Source of the DNA: Neptunomonas japonica DSM 18939 | GTDB lineage: Bacteria > Pseudomonadota > Gammaproteobacteria > Pseudomonadales > Balneatricaceae | Length of the DNA stretch: 64,000 nucleotides | Reading direction: 5' to 3' | Assembly (NCBI RefSeq): GCF_000422765.1 | Contig: NZ_KE383915.1 | Coordinates: forward strand, 185,435 to 249,434 | Shown here: positions 1-9,038 of the stretch, in pieces | Position numbering within the stretch: the stretch's first letter is position 1 | Layout of the letters: each line of letters opens with the position of its first letter | The notes under the pieces: generated by a model | What the model was told of the DNA's origin: nothing | Seen by the model: only the letters and a program-made list of their open reading frames with translations | The model's database searches: none | Translations under genes and position numbers: made by a program

Positions 1-612
1 CTTTTCTGGGATACCTAACAGTTGAGCTGTTTGCTTATCTGCAATGTCAGCAGTCAACGTCTCTTCGGCACGCACCACCGGTACTGCATATTTCTCAACC
101 ACGAGAGCATACATCAAATCGGGAATATGGACGTCTTCGCTCTCCATACCTGGCACCACTTCAGGACACCACCAGCAATGCTCTATTAAAATAGGTAACT
201 CAAGAACATAACCACAACGCTGAATATAAAGCAGCTCAGAATTCGGCTCATAACCCAGTTGATGGCAGATATTTTTAGGGCCTACTTTCAGCTCACGCTC
301 GCTTACTTCTTTGCGTATACGCACACCTTTACCGGAAGCGTCGCCATAGGAGAAAAATCGAAATAAGCTGTTATTGAAATTGATCGTGGAAACGTATGTT
401 CCTTTACCTTGATGACGATAAAGGCGGTTCTCGCTTACCAAGTTCTCGATCGCCTTTTTCACAGTACCCTGACTCACTCCTAGCAATAAGGCCAATTGGG
501 GCTCTGATGGAATCAAGTCACCAGGAATTAACCGACCTTCATCAATATCATTAAGAATATGACTTTCAACACGTTTGTATAATGGGATATGTCTATTATC
601 AAACTGATTCAT
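1..612 (-). CDS. GntR/HutC-family transcriptional regulator (3' end beyond window)
   Basis: An open frame of 204 codons runs from an ATG at 612 to the window edge without a stop, so the C-terminus is missing. The first 70 or so residues form a GntR winged helix (PLYKRVESHILNDI, then IPSEPQLALLLGVSQGTVKKAI). The rest resembles the UTRA ligand-binding domain of the HutC subfamily, including GYEPNSELLYIQR and the final ETLTADIADKQTAQLL. Such proteins are usually repressors of a nearby catabolic operon that respond to a small metabolite. It lies 71 bp downstream of metA on the same strand, with no strong terminator between. Target and ligand cannot be told from here. Confidence 0.85.
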   Translation of the reverse strand, partial: MNQFDNRHIPLYKRVESHILNDIDEGRLIPGDLIPSEPQLALLLGVSQGTVKKAIENLVSENRLYRHQGKGTYVSTINFNNSLFRFFSYGDASGKGVRIRKEVSERELKVGPKNICHQLGYEPNSELLYIQRCGYVLELPILIEHCWWCPEVVPGMESEDVHIPDLMYALVVEKYAVPVVRAEETLTADIADKQTAQLLGIPEK

Positions 613-683
613 TAGAATACTTTTCACTCATATCAATGATATATAGGTTAAAAACTATAAACGAACACATGAACTCCCGCAAT

Positions 684-1604
684 TTACTCCGGGTTAACGC
701 TGAGATCATACGGCGTTAACTGGTAGACATAGTAATTTAACCAGTTTGAGAACAATAAATTCCCGTGGCTACGCCATGTGTTAGCAGGCTTATTATCCGG
801 GAGGTTCTCAGGAAAATAATTAACGGGGATTATCGTATCAATTCCCGCATCTATATCTCGCCAATACTCTTGCGCTAAAGTTTCAGCTTCATACTCTGGA
901 TGGCCTGTAACATAGACTTGGCGGCGGCACGAACTCGCCATCAGGTAAGCGCCGGCTTTATCCGAAGATGCTAGCAGGTTCAGGTCTGTATGATTAGCGA
1001 TGAAATTAACAGGAAAGTCTGCATTTCGTGAATGCGGCGCTACAAATTGGTCATCAAAACCACGCGTTAACGGCTCATGCGCCGACAGGATATTATGCTG
1101 ATACACACCCGATAACTTTTCTGATCGTGTTTGCTTTGGTAGATCATAAAGCACTTTCAGAGCGGCCTGAGCGGCCCAACATAAAAACAGTGTTGAGGTT
1201 ACATGTTGCTGCGACCACTTAATGACTTCCTGAATTTGATCCCAGTAATGTATATCTTCAAAATCGACCAAGCCTAATGGAGCACCGGTAATAATCAACC
1301 CGTCGTAGTTTTTATCTTGAACATCTTCAAAGTCACGATAAAAACTATCTAAATGCTGACGCGGGGTATTCTTACTTTCATGATTGTCGATACGCAACAA
1401 CTCAACATCCACTTGCAACGGCGTATTGGATAATAACCGGATGAGCTGATTCTCCGTCTCGATCTTTTTAGGCATCAAGTTAAGGATCATCACTTTAAGC
1501 GGTCTTACATGCTGATGTGTAGCCCGAGTTTCGGTCATCACAAAGATGTTTTCAGCCCCCAATACATCGACTGCTGGTAACAGATCAGGGATTTTTATGG
1601 GCAT
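684..1604 (-). CDS. metA: Homoserine O-succinyltransferase
   Basis: A full-length 306-residue MetA, which acylates the homoserine hydroxyl as the first committed step of methionine synthesis in the cytoplasm. The nucleophile Cys142 (LFLCWAAQ) and the catalytic His235 and Glu237 (VTGHPEYE) fall at the same numbers as in the E. coli enzyme. Residue 111 is Gly (GAPLGLV). Published work on this family links Gly at this site to succinyl-CoA and Glu to acetyl-CoA use, so succinylation is expected. The ATG start gives the conserved [11 protein letters not shown] opening. No MetJ box or SAM riboswitch was recognised in the upstream gap. Confidence 0.95.
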   Translation of the reverse strand: MPIKIPDLLPAVDVLGAENIFVMTETRATHQHVRPLKVMILNLMPKKIETENQLIRLLSNTPLQVDVELLRIDNHESKNTPRQHLDSFYRDFEDVQDKNYDGLIITGAPLGLVDFEDIHYWDQIQEVIKWSQQHVTSTLFLCWAAQAALKVLYDLPKQTRSEKLSGVYQHNILSAHEPLTRGFDDQFVAPHSRNADFPVNFIANHTDLNLLASSDKAGAYLMASSCRRQVYVTGHPEYEAETLAQEYWRDIDAGIDTIIPVNYFPENLPDNKPANTWRSHGNLLFSNWLNYYVYQLTPYDLSVNPE

Positions 1605-2006
1605 TACATATTACCTCACAAATTAATCTGTCATTAGAAGTGTTCTTGTCGACAGTAACTTAAGTTTTTTTATAGGGCTGTAAGTGATAATTATAACCCC
1701 AAATTGATACATATGAGTTATTTGACACATATCTTTTTTAACATTAACATCCGCTGCAAATCTCCACCAAATAAAAACAAAAATAGTGGTAACAACAACC
1801 GTATGAGCGGTTACACACTTTTTTAACATTTATTTATGAGGGGATCCAACATGCAGAGCTCACCTGTACACCTAATTGCCAATGGCATGCGCCAAGATGC
1901 TAGTTACAAACTATTTAACACAATAATCAATTTTACCTTTTCGCTATCGAGTAAAATTGCACGCATTTTTTGTCGCAAATCTAAGGTTTAGATCAAACGG
2001 CTAGCA
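1605..2006. other. Intergenic region upstream of metA
   Basis: About 400 bp of AT-rich DNA that should contain the metA promoter on the minus strand. An open frame at 1623-1829 has no recognisable protein character and is probably not a gene. No riboswitch fold was recognised by eye. Confidence 0.5.
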
Positions 2007-2037
2007 TAAAAAAACCGGCATTTCTAAGCCGGTTTTA
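2007..2037 (-). terminator. Rho-independent terminator of usp
   Basis: On the minus strand an ACCGGC/GCCGGT stem with an 8-nt loop is followed by a run of eight T. It sits 18 bp past the usp stop and would end the dctP-dctQ-dctM-usp transcript. Confidence 0.8.
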
Positions 2038-2054
2038 TTGTAAGGATGAAAAAG

Positions 2055-2537
2055 CTATTTAAGAGGCACTACCAACACAGGAATAGTTGAGTCCTGTAGT
2101 ACTTTTTGTGCGGTTGAGCCCATAAGCAGCTTCCCTATTGAAGAATGCGTTCGTGTACCCATAACAATAAGGTCAGCGTTGATTTCTTTTGCCACTTTTA
2201 AGATAACTTTAGAAGGCTTACCTGGTTCAATCTTATGCAGTAGCTCGCCTTGAGGAAGCGTTATACCGACAAGCTCCTCACGAACCACATCCTCGATGCG
2301 CTTTGTCATTTTCGTTTTAAGCGACTCGACACCTTTATCACGCAGTGACTCCAAAACATCCTCAGAAAGATAACTCTCAATCATCGTTTCAGTGGACTGA
2401 TTCATTGGCTCCATTACATGCAAGTATGTTATCTGTGCATTATGTTGAAGCGCCTCACTTACTGCCCTGAAGAATGCTGGCCGCGAGGCCTTTCCCATAT
2501 CAGAAGCATACAAAATATTGTTAATTTCTGGCAGCAT
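2055..2537 (-). CDS. Universal stress protein (UspA family) of the TRAP operon
   Basis: A 160-residue single-domain Usp. It starts MLPEINNILYASDMG and ends with the ATP-binding strand-loop region LIVMGTRTHSSIGKLLMGSTA and the terminal strand PVLVVPLK. The glycine motif is incomplete (Thr where a second Gly is usual), so nucleotide binding is uncertain. It is the last gene downstream of the TRAP genes. TeaD, a Usp encoded with the ectoine TRAP transporter of Halomonas, is a precedent for such proteins modulating transport. A strong hairpin lies between dctM and this gene, so its level may differ from that of the transporter. A second TRAP-linked Usp is at 50992-51483. Confidence 0.85.
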   Translation of the reverse strand: MLPEINNILYASDMGKASRPAFFRAVSEALQHNAQITYLHVMEPMNQSTETMIESYLSEDVLESLRDKGVESLKTKMTKRIEDVVREELVGITLPQGELLHKIEPGKPSKVILKVAKEINADLIVMGTRTHSSIGKLLMGSTAQKVLQDSTIPVLVVPLK

Positions 2538-2608
2538 ATTCTCACCTGTCTTTAATCAATAAAATAACTATCTCAAGCTTTCACTATTACGCTGTACACC
2601 TAAGAAAC

Positions 2609-2632
2609 GGGTGCCGAATACTTTCGGCACCC
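2609..2632 (-). terminator. Perfect 10-bp hairpin between dctM and usp
   Basis: GGGTGCCGAA and TTCGGCACCC flank a 4-nt loop. The T tract after it on the minus strand is short (GTTTC), so it is more likely a partial terminator or mRNA end-protecting stem than a full stop. Confidence 0.55.
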
Positions 2633-2639
2633 AAACACT

Positions 2640-3914
2640 TTAGAAAGAAAGCATGAATAGACTCAACTGCGGTATGAATGCGACCAAAGCCCATGTTGCC
2701 ATCAAGGCGTATAGGTACGGTAGCACCGCTTTCACTATCTGTAGATAAGGTATACCGGTCATACTGCTAGCGACATATAGATTCAAACCGTATGGCGGTG
2801 TGATAAATCCAATAGCATCACCAATCAGGAATAACACAGCAAAGTGAATTGGATCGACACCAATACTCATTGCTATAGGTGCTAAAATGGGGGCTAGTAT
2901 TATTGTATTAGGTAAGCTTTCTAAAACAGTACCCGCAAGCAATACAATAAGTAAGCAAGCGAACAGTATTGGATAGTAGCCACCCAAAAGCCCAAGCAAT
3001 TCTGTTAGGAATTCTTTGGCGCCCAATAATGACAATACCTGCTGCATAACAACCGATACCGCAATAAGTGGAGCTAACATTCCTGTGATTTGTCCAGAAC
3101 GCATCAAGATGGTGGGTATTTGAGAGAACTTAAGCTCACGCGTTACCAACACACCTGCCAACAAGCAGAAACCGGTTGTCATACCCGCCGCTTCAGTCGG
3201 CGAGAATGCCCCTGAATAGATACCCCACAGTACGATACCAATGGCCAGAAAACCTAACCAAGCACGCATACCCATTTTAACCGCATGCTTAAAGCGAAAC
3301 GCCTTAAGTACTCCGTAGCCATTTTTACGGGCAATGAAATAACAAACTAGCTGCATGGCGACAACCATCAATATGCCGGGAATAAGACCCGCCATAAATA
3401 GGTCACCAATCGGCAGGTTCATCATGAAGCCATATACGATGAATATGATACTTGGTGGGATGATAATCCCTACCGTACCACCCGCAGCAACTGTTGCAGC
3501 AGCAAACTTAGAGTCATAGTTACCCTTCGTCATTTCTGGGTGCATGATGCCACCAATGGTTGCTGTTGTGGCTGAGTTAGACCCAGAGATTGCAGCAAAC
3601 AAACCACACGCACCCAAAGAAGCCATCCCTAAACCGCCATGAAGCCAGCTTAAGCAAGAGTAAGCAAAATCCGATAACCGCTTAGCAATACCCGCAGCAT
3701 TGATCAGGTCTCCTGTCAAAATAAACAGCGGTAACGCCAACAAGCCGTAGAAATTAAGCCCTTCATAAAGTGTCACACCCACATTAGCCAGTGTGAAATC
3801 AATGACTAAACTAACGCCAATGACCCATAACGAAATGACTAGAAAAATAGGTATTCCCAGAATGAAGAGTCCCGTTACACCGAGGCTGATCAGGGTAATT
3901 AATATTCCATCCAT
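2640..3914 (-). CDS. TRAP transporter large permease (DctM type)
   Basis: A 424-residue, very hydrophobic inner-membrane protein with about a dozen predicted spans. It matches the DctM family, which moves substrate with sodium. Family features include the SGSNSATTATIGGIMHPEM segment and the C-terminal FITPPYGLNLYVASS region. It follows dctQ by 11 bp and works with it and the Tat-exported binding protein at 4685-5929. The substrate is unknown. Shared IclR-type sites with a GMC alcohol oxidoreductase suggest an alcohol or polyol-like compound or its acid. Confidence 0.92.
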   Translation of the reverse strand: MDGILITLISLGVTGLFILGIPIFLVISLWVIGVSLVIDFTLANVGVTLYEGLNFYGLLALPLFILTGDLINAAGIAKRLSDFAYSCLSWLHGGLGMASLGACGLFAAISGSNSATTATIGGIMHPEMTKGNYDSKFAAATVAAGGTVGIIIPPSIIFIVYGFMMNLPIGDLFMAGLIPGILMVVAMQLVCYFIARKNGYGVLKAFRFKHAVKMGMRAWLGFLAIGIVLWGIYSGAFSPTEAAGMTTGFCLLAGVLVTRELKFSQIPTILMRSGQITGMLAPLIAVSVVMQQVLSLLGAKEFLTELLGLLGGYYPILFACLLIVLLAGTVLESLPNTIILAPILAPIAMSIGVDPIHFAVLFLIGDAIGFITPPYGLNLYVASSMTGIPYLQIVKAVLPYLYALMATWALVAFIPQLSLFMLSF

Positions 3915-3925
3915 CTCAACTCTCC

Positions 3926-4450
3926 TCAGTCAAACATTTTGGCTTGGGTAGTCAAAGGACGCCCAGCAATAAAGGAACGAATGTCTTGTCTCAGATTCTG
4001 TATGACGCGAAACAGCAATAGAATCCACGCAAGCGGCGTAGCCATATAAAACCACCACTGCATCACATTATCGGTACCTTGCACGATGGCAAAGTTGTCA
4101 TAGGCGATATATACCTGCTCAATTGAGTAATAAATAACAACAACGCCCATAGCGAACCAACATAAAGCGTCCAGCAGTAAACAGTAGAATTGTCCTTTAT
4201 ACGGAAGACGCTCTCTCACCTCAGTAAAGCGCAAGTGAGAACGGCGCATAGTGTTGTAAGAAGCCCCCATCCAAGCAAGCCATAGAAACATGTAAATGGG
4301 GATAGTCGTACTCCAAGGAGCTTGCTCATTGAAGAAAAAGCGACGAATAACTTCGACAAAAATAATGCCCGCCATCGAGGCATAAGAAACCAGAATAACG
4401 CTCTTCTCTATATTGCGTTCAACCGCACCAAACACAGATCCAATAGTCAT
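3926..4450 (-). CDS. TRAP transporter small permease (DctQ type)
   Basis: A 174-residue protein with four predicted membrane spans and the family segment RFFFNEQAPWSTTIPIYMFLWLAWMGASYNTMRRSHLRF. Such subunits join the periplasmic binding protein to the DctM permease. The ATG at 4450 gives a normal family N-terminus. It is the middle TRAP gene, separated from dctP by a 234-bp gap containing a hairpin and from dctM by 11 bp. Confidence 0.9.
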   Translation of the reverse strand: MTIGSVFGAVERNIEKSVILVSYASMAGIIFVEVIRRFFFNEQAPWSTTIPIYMFLWLAWMGASYNTMRRSHLRFTEVRERLPYKGQFYCLLLDALCWFAMGVVVIYYSIEQVYIAYDNFAIVQGTDNVMQWWFYMATPLAWILLLFRVIQNLRQDIRSFIAGRPLTTQAKMFD

Positions 4451-4638
4451 CTTGTTAGCCCTCTAACCGAGCGGACGAACGCTGCCCAGTCTTTTTTTGG
4501 CTGAAGGTTATCAACCAAAATTGTATTTGAAGTATGTACACCAGCGTTCACAGCAACGCTCCATTCTTATTATTTAGTTTGCAGGGGTTCTCTTATTAGC
4601 CTGCTTTGCAGAAGCTAATGAGTATTTCTTGAATAGGA

Positions 4639-4672
4639 AAAACCCGATCAACAGAAGGTCTGAACGGGCTTA
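4639..4672 (-). terminator. Hairpin with T tract between dctP and dctQ
   Basis: Read on the minus strand, an AAGCCCG arm pairs with CGGGTTT, extended by CAGA/TCTG, and is followed by TTTTTCC. It starts about 12 bp past the dctP stop. Partial terminators here usually let the binding protein be made in excess over the membrane subunits. Confidence 0.5.
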
Positions 4673-4684
4673 TTAAGCGCCAGC

Positions 4685-5929
4685 TTAACTTTTCCACCAA
4701 CGGCGAGGCGCAACGTTTTCTGCCAACGTATCGCGAGAGATTTCACGAGCGATCTTATGGATAGAACCATAAGTGTCCTGACCACCAGACCATTTATCCA
4801 GACGCTCACGCCATTGTGTCCACGGTTCAGGATTGAACTCTGGTGCACAAATACGCTCTGCTTTAGCACGTTCTTCGTCAGACAAATTAGCCATACGAAC
4901 GCCATGCTTATGGAATAAAGTACCTGGGAGAGATGGTGAAGTAGCACCAACAGTGTTAACCAATGCAGCTTCTTGAGCCGCCTGAATTTTCACCTGTGTT
5001 AAGTATGAAGACTCCATAACGGCATCTTGCAAATCACCGCTGAAGCTATCAAACATGCTAGCACTCATCATGGTTGCTTCAGTACCACAGAAGAAGCGCA
5101 GATCAACAGATTGTGAAACAACAGGAGACATGTTGGCGTAACCTACCGCACCAGCCCATGTTTCAGCACCATCAATCAGACCTTGTTTCAGGCCGTCAAG
5201 TGTTTCAGACCAAGCAATAGGCACTGGGTTTAATTCCAGAAGCTGCATTGCAATACGTCCTAACTGCGTACCTGTCACACGGTTTTTCGTGCCACGTAGC
5301 TGCTCAATAGAAGTGATTAGAGGTTTATCTTTCCAGCCCAGCCCCATCTGCAAACCACGTAATTCACAATGTGAGAACAAGAACTGCAAACCATGCTTTT
5401 CGCGTAGAGGATCACGTAATAACTTTTGGCTGTCAGGGTGATACAAGAAGTGATATTGAGAGGCGCGCGTAGGGAACATGTACGCATAATCAAGAACGTT
5501 TAAGTACGGTGCGCCGCCCGCTGAGTTCTGCGTAGAGGCGGTAAACATGTCAACAATACCCTGCTGGGTTTTCTTAACACAGTTTAGCTGTCCACAGATC
5601 TGATTATCACCAATAAATTCGACACGAATTTCGCCATCAGTACGTTCTTCGATGTCATTAAGGAAGTCGATACAACCTGCTCGTTCAATCAGCAAGTTGT
5701 TTTCGTTGAAACCCGACGCACCAAACTTCAGTACATGCTTAGCTTCTTTTTTGTAACGGCGTTTTGCATTGCCTTCAGCAGCCTGAGCTAACTGCGGAAG
5801 AGTAAAACTCCCCAGTGCAGTCGCGGCAAGCATAGTTGAACTCATGCCATAGGTGGCGGCAACACGAAAAAAGTCGCGACGTGAAACGCTTCCTTGTTCC
5901 GGTTTTGAGGAGGTAATTATTTTGGCCAT
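4685..5929 (-). CDS. TRAP transporter substrate-binding protein (DctP family), Tat-exported
   Basis: A 414-residue periplasmic binding protein, longer than the usual 320-340. The N-terminus has a twin-arginine signal (SVSRRDFFRVAATYG) followed by a hydrophobic stretch ending AQAAEG, so it is exported folded through Tat rather than Sec. The DctP core includes RVTGTQLGRIAMQLLELNP and PIAWSETLDGLKQGLIDGAETW, the ligand-cleft segment of the family. It is the first gene of the operon and is divergent from the IclR regulator at 6222. A bipartite motif at 6055-6086 lies in its promoter region. The ligand is not known. Confidence 0.9.
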   Translation of the reverse strand: MAKIITSSKPEQGSVSRRDFFRVAATYGMSSTMLAATALGSFTLPQLAQAAEGNAKRRYKKEAKHVLKFGASGFNENNLLIERAGCIDFLNDIEERTDGEIRVEFIGDNQICGQLNCVKKTQQGIVDMFTASTQNSAGGAPYLNVLDYAYMFPTRASQYHFLYHPDSQKLLRDPLREKHGLQFLFSHCELRGLQMGLGWKDKPLITSIEQLRGTKNRVTGTQLGRIAMQLLELNPVPIAWSETLDGLKQGLIDGAETWAGAVGYANMSPVVSQSVDLRFFCGTEATMMSASMFDSFSGDLQDAVMESSYLTQVKIQAAQEAALVNTVGATSPSLPGTLFHKHGVRMANLSDEERAKAERICAPEFNPEPWTQWRERLDKWSGGQDTYGSIHKIAREISRDTLAENVAPRRWWKS

Positions 5930-6054
5930 TTTTAAACACCCTTATTTATTTTTATACAGTTAGGGATTTGCTGATCTGTTTGACACAAGTCAATAACTGA
6001 TCGTCTGTTCAATAAAACACATAAAAATACTTATTACAAACTTTTTTGATAAAT

Positions 6055-6086
6055 AAAGTCTCATTTAATATATTTATTGTCATAAA
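6055..6086 (+). promoter_or_regulatory. Putative IclR operator, copy 1 (dctP side)
   Basis: Block AAAGTCTCATT and block TGTCATAAA are separated by an AT-rich centre. The same two blocks recur at the same spacing at 8869-8900 and, inverted, at 6139-6170. It lies about 125 bp upstream of the dctP start. Confidence 0.55.
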
Positions 6087-6138
6087 ATATTCATATTTTT
6101 TACTAAAAACAGAATATAAAAGTAGCAACTCAAATAAA

Positions 6139-6170
6139 TTTACAACAAAAATAACTATTAATGAGACTTT
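6139..6170 (-). promoter_or_regulatory. Putative IclR operator, copy 3 (iclR side)
   Basis: Read on the minus strand this is AAAGTCTCATT, then 12 bp, then TGTTGTAAA, matching copies 1 and 2 in order and spacing (7 of 9 in the second block). It ends about 51 bp before the iclR ATG, consistent with autoregulation. Confidence 0.5.
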
Positions 6171-6221
6171 TATAATCGTATTATCATTCTACATTATTCG
6201 TAATCAAACAGGACAATATCG

Positions 6222-7034
6222 ATGCCAGACTCCCCTTCAAAGGAAAAAGGTTCATCAATACTACGTGCCCTACAAATTCTCGAAATCGTTGCTAATTCAA
6301 CTCAGCCAATGACACCAACTGAGATAAATCGCACCCTAAAACTCCCTAAACCCAGCATTCATAGGCTATGTAGCCAACTGGAAGAGGAAGGGTTTTTACA
6401 ACCTCGCTTAGATGGTCGCGGCCTACTGCCAGGGCAAAAGCTCAATACGCTTGCTATTGCCATTCTCAGTAACAATGATTTTTTACGTACACAACGCCAC
6501 ATTATCCTTCAGCGTTTGTCTGATACTCTCGGTGAAACCTGTAACATTTCCATCCCAAACGGTGGAGAAATGGTGTACTTCGACCGCGTTGAAACTCATT
6601 GGCCTTTGCGCGTACAGCTGCAAATTAACGACCGCGTACCTCTGCACTGTACTGCCAGTGGCAAGCTCTTCTTGAGCGAACTCAGCAGCATTCAACGCTC
6701 TCGGCTACTCGCCAAGATCCCACTCAATAGCTACACACCCAATACTCTTACCAGCGCTGCAGCGCTTAAACCCGAACTAAGTAAAATCAGCAAACAAGGT
6801 GTCGGCCTTGATAACGAAGAGTTCTTTCAAGGTATGATCGCTGTGTCTGTTCCCATTCGGGATAAAGAGGGCCGTATGTATGCAGCACTTGCCATGCATG
6901 CTCCAACAGCAAGATTGTCAATTGAACAAGCGCTTCAAAGCGTTCCTGATATGCGTAAAGCCGCTGCTGAACTGTCTGCCCTGATGGAAGACGATATGGC
7001 AGACTTCCAAACAGAGCCAAATGAAAATGAGTAG
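6222..7034 (+). CDS. IclR-family transcriptional regulator
   Basis: A 270-residue IclR protein. The N-terminal winged helix (SILRALQILEIVANS through LKLPKPSIHRLCSQLEEEGFLQPR) occupies about residues 10-70. The C-terminal effector domain has the typical GETCNISIPNGGEMVYFDRVE and HCTASGKLFLSEL segments. It is transcribed away from the TRAP operon and faces the GMC gene tail to tail (39 bp between stops). Matching sites upstream of itself, of dctP and of the GMC gene suggest it controls all three. The effector is unknown. Confidence 0.92.
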   Translation: MPDSPSKEKGSSILRALQILEIVANSTQPMTPTEINRTLKLPKPSIHRLCSQLEEEGFLQPRLDGRGLLPGQKLNTLAIAILSNNDFLRTQRHIILQRLSDTLGETCNISIPNGGEMVYFDRVETHWPLRVQLQINDRVPLHCTASGKLFLSELSSIQRSRLLAKIPLNSYTPNTLTSAAALKPELSKISKQGVGLDNEEFFQGMIAVSVPIRDKEGRMYAALAMHAPTARLSIEQALQSVPDMRKAAAELSALMEDDMADFQTEPNENE

Positions 7035-7072
7035 CCATAATATTTATGGCTCTGCCCTTCTCTCGCTGCTCT

Positions 7073-8695
7073 CTACTTTTGCTCATCTTCTTTAATCATG
7101 TCAGATGCTTTCTCTGCAATCATGATTGTCGGTGCATTGGTATTACCCGATACAATAATGGGCATAATCGATGCATCGACCACGCGTAAACCGTCAACGC
7201 CATAAACCTGCAAACGATCATTAACAACGGCCATTTCATCACTCCCCATTTTGCATGTACCTGTTGGGTGATAAATGGTTGTGGCTCGATTGCGAGCATA
7301 TTCAAGCAGTTCTTCATCTGTTTGATATTGCAGACCAGGCTCATGCTCTTCTTTAATCAAAGGCGCTAGAGCGGGAGCATAAATAATACGGCGCGTGGTC
7401 TTAATGGCTTCAATTGCTGCTTTTTGATCCTCTTCTGTTGCTAGATAGTTCGGATGTATCGCAGGGTATTCTTCAGGGTTAGCGCTCTTAAGCTCAATAG
7501 TCCCGGTACTGGTTGGGCGCAACTGGCACACAGAGGCTGTAAATGCAGAAAACCGATGCGTACCATCAGCCGGCTTATCAGCACTGAGCGGCTGCAAATG
7601 ATATTGAATATCAGGTCGCTCCATCTGCTCATCTGTTTTCGTAAAGATACAGACTTGGCTGGCCGCCATGGTCAAAGGACCGGTGCGAAACAATGCGTAT
7701 TCCATTCCCATCAACATTTTACGAATAGGATTATTAACTTCGTCGTTTAAGGTAATAGGTTTATTAACCTTATAGATCGTTCTGATCTGCAGGTGATCCT
7801 GTAGGTTTTTTCCTACACCAGGAAGATGCTGAACCATAGGGATATTATGTTTGGCTAACTCTTCTTTCTCACCAATGCCCGAAAGCATCAGGATTTGTGG
7901 AGAGTTAATAGCGCCTGCCGACAATACCACTTCCTTATTACAGCGAATGGTTTGCTTTTCACCTTTAATAGTAACGGTCACACCAACAGCACGATTACCC
8001 TCAAATTCTATGCAGTGCACTAAGGCATTAGTGGCAGCATCAAGATTAGGCCTCTTTAACGCCGGGCGTAAAAAGCCTACCGCAGTGCTACAACGAGTAC
8101 CGTTTTGATTAATGGTCAGCTGGAAGTAACCAACACCTTCCTGTGTTTCACCATTGCTGTCATCATTGCGAGGAATGCCCACTTGCTCAGCGGCATCAAT
8201 AAACTTGTCACAAATCTCACGGTGTATACGGATATTAGAAACGGCAAGAGGCCCCCCCACTCCATGGTATTTACTGGCGCCACGTTCCTGATTTTCAGAT
8301 TTTTTGAAGTAAGGCAGTATCTCATCATAAGACCAGCCACTGTTGCCCAGAGCAGCCCAATCGTCGTAATCTTCTTTTTGGCCACGTACGTATAGCAAAC
8401 CATTCAATGAACTCGATCCACCTAATACCTTTCCACGGGGCCACTGTAGTTGACGATTATTAATACCTGGATCTGGCTCGGTCACGTAACACCAATCGGT
8501 CTTGGGGTTATGCATGATCTTAAAATAGCCAATGGGGACATGTATCCAAGGATTACGATCCTTGTTACCTGCTTCCAAAATTAGTACACGGTGATTTGGG
8601 TTTTCAGATAAACGGTTTGCCATCACACACCCGGCAGAGCCCGCACCAATCACGATATAGTCGTAGGCATTCTCTAAAGACATAACTGACACCAT
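7073..8695 (-). CDS. GMC-family FAD-dependent alcohol/choline-type oxidoreductase
   Basis: A 540-residue glucose-methanol-choline oxidoreductase. It shows the N-terminal dinucleotide motif IVIGAGSAG, GMC signature 1 (GKVLGGSSSLNGLLYVRG), signature 2 (SAGAINSPQILMLSGIGE) and the active-site region YHPTGTCKMG near the C-terminus. The family oxidises primary alcohols with FAD and passes electrons to quinone or oxygen. BetA-like choline dehydrogenase is the best-known relative, but no betaine aldehyde dehydrogenase is nearby, so choline as substrate is doubtful. The bipartite motif at 8869-8900 links it to the TRAP operon, so it probably oxidises the imported compound. Confidence 0.9.
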   Translation of the reverse strand: MVSVMSLENAYDYIVIGAGSAGCVMANRLSENPNHRVLILEAGNKDRNPWIHVPIGYFKIMHNPKTDWCYVTEPDPGINNRQLQWPRGKVLGGSSSLNGLLYVRGQKEDYDDWAALGNSGWSYDEILPYFKKSENQERGASKYHGVGGPLAVSNIRIHREICDKFIDAAEQVGIPRNDDSNGETQEGVGYFQLTINQNGTRCSTAVGFLRPALKRPNLDAATNALVHCIEFEGNRAVGVTVTIKGEKQTIRCNKEVVLSAGAINSPQILMLSGIGEKEELAKHNIPMVQHLPGVGKNLQDHLQIRTIYKVNKPITLNDEVNNPIRKMLMGMEYALFRTGPLTMAASQVCIFTKTDEQMERPDIQYHLQPLSADKPADGTHRFSAFTASVCQLRPTSTGTIELKSANPEEYPAIHPNYLATEEDQKAAIEAIKTTRRIIYAPALAPLIKEEHEPGLQYQTDEELLEYARNRATTIYHPTGTCKMGSDEMAVVNDRLQVYGVDGLRVVDASIMPIIVSGNTNAPTIMIAEKASDMIKEDEQK

Positions 8696-8868
8696 CTCTT
8701 TTTATTTTTATTTGCTCGATCAGCAACGCAACAAACTCAAAACGAAGCTTATTATCCTTGCCAAACACAGTCACAAACGAACAAAGCAACATTTAAAGCA
8801 ACATTCGATTCCAAAAGTATCGTTTTTATAAAAACAAAAATCAACAAAAATTAAATATTTTGATATTT

Positions 8869-8900
8869 AGAGTCTCATTATAATATATAAATGTCATAAA
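8869..8900 (+). promoter_or_regulatory. Putative IclR operator, copy 2 (GMC gene)
   Basis: AGAGTCTCATT and ATGTCATAAA at the same spacing as copy 1; 22 of 32 positions agree, with nearly all differences in the AT-rich middle. It lies about 173 bp upstream of the GMC start, in the 343-bp gap before the MocR gene. Confidence 0.5.
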
Positions 8901-9038
8901 TATAGGTTTTCCCAAGTGACATTTATAGAAAATAAAGGTATTACTTACATAAAGAATAAGAGTAGAGCTGTTCTATACGGCTAGTAACCACTAAAGTAAG
9001 CGATCTAAAACTATAACAATAAGAAGGCGGCACACATT

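Noticed and set aside
1623-1829. 68-codon minus-strand frame upstream of metA
   Set aside because: Low-complexity AT-rich translation, no ribosome site of note, and it occupies the expected metA promoter.
7073-8695. Choline dehydrogenase betA of a glycine-betaine operon
   Set aside because: GMC signatures fit, but betB, betI and choline uptake genes are absent and a TRAP operon under a shared motif is the true context.
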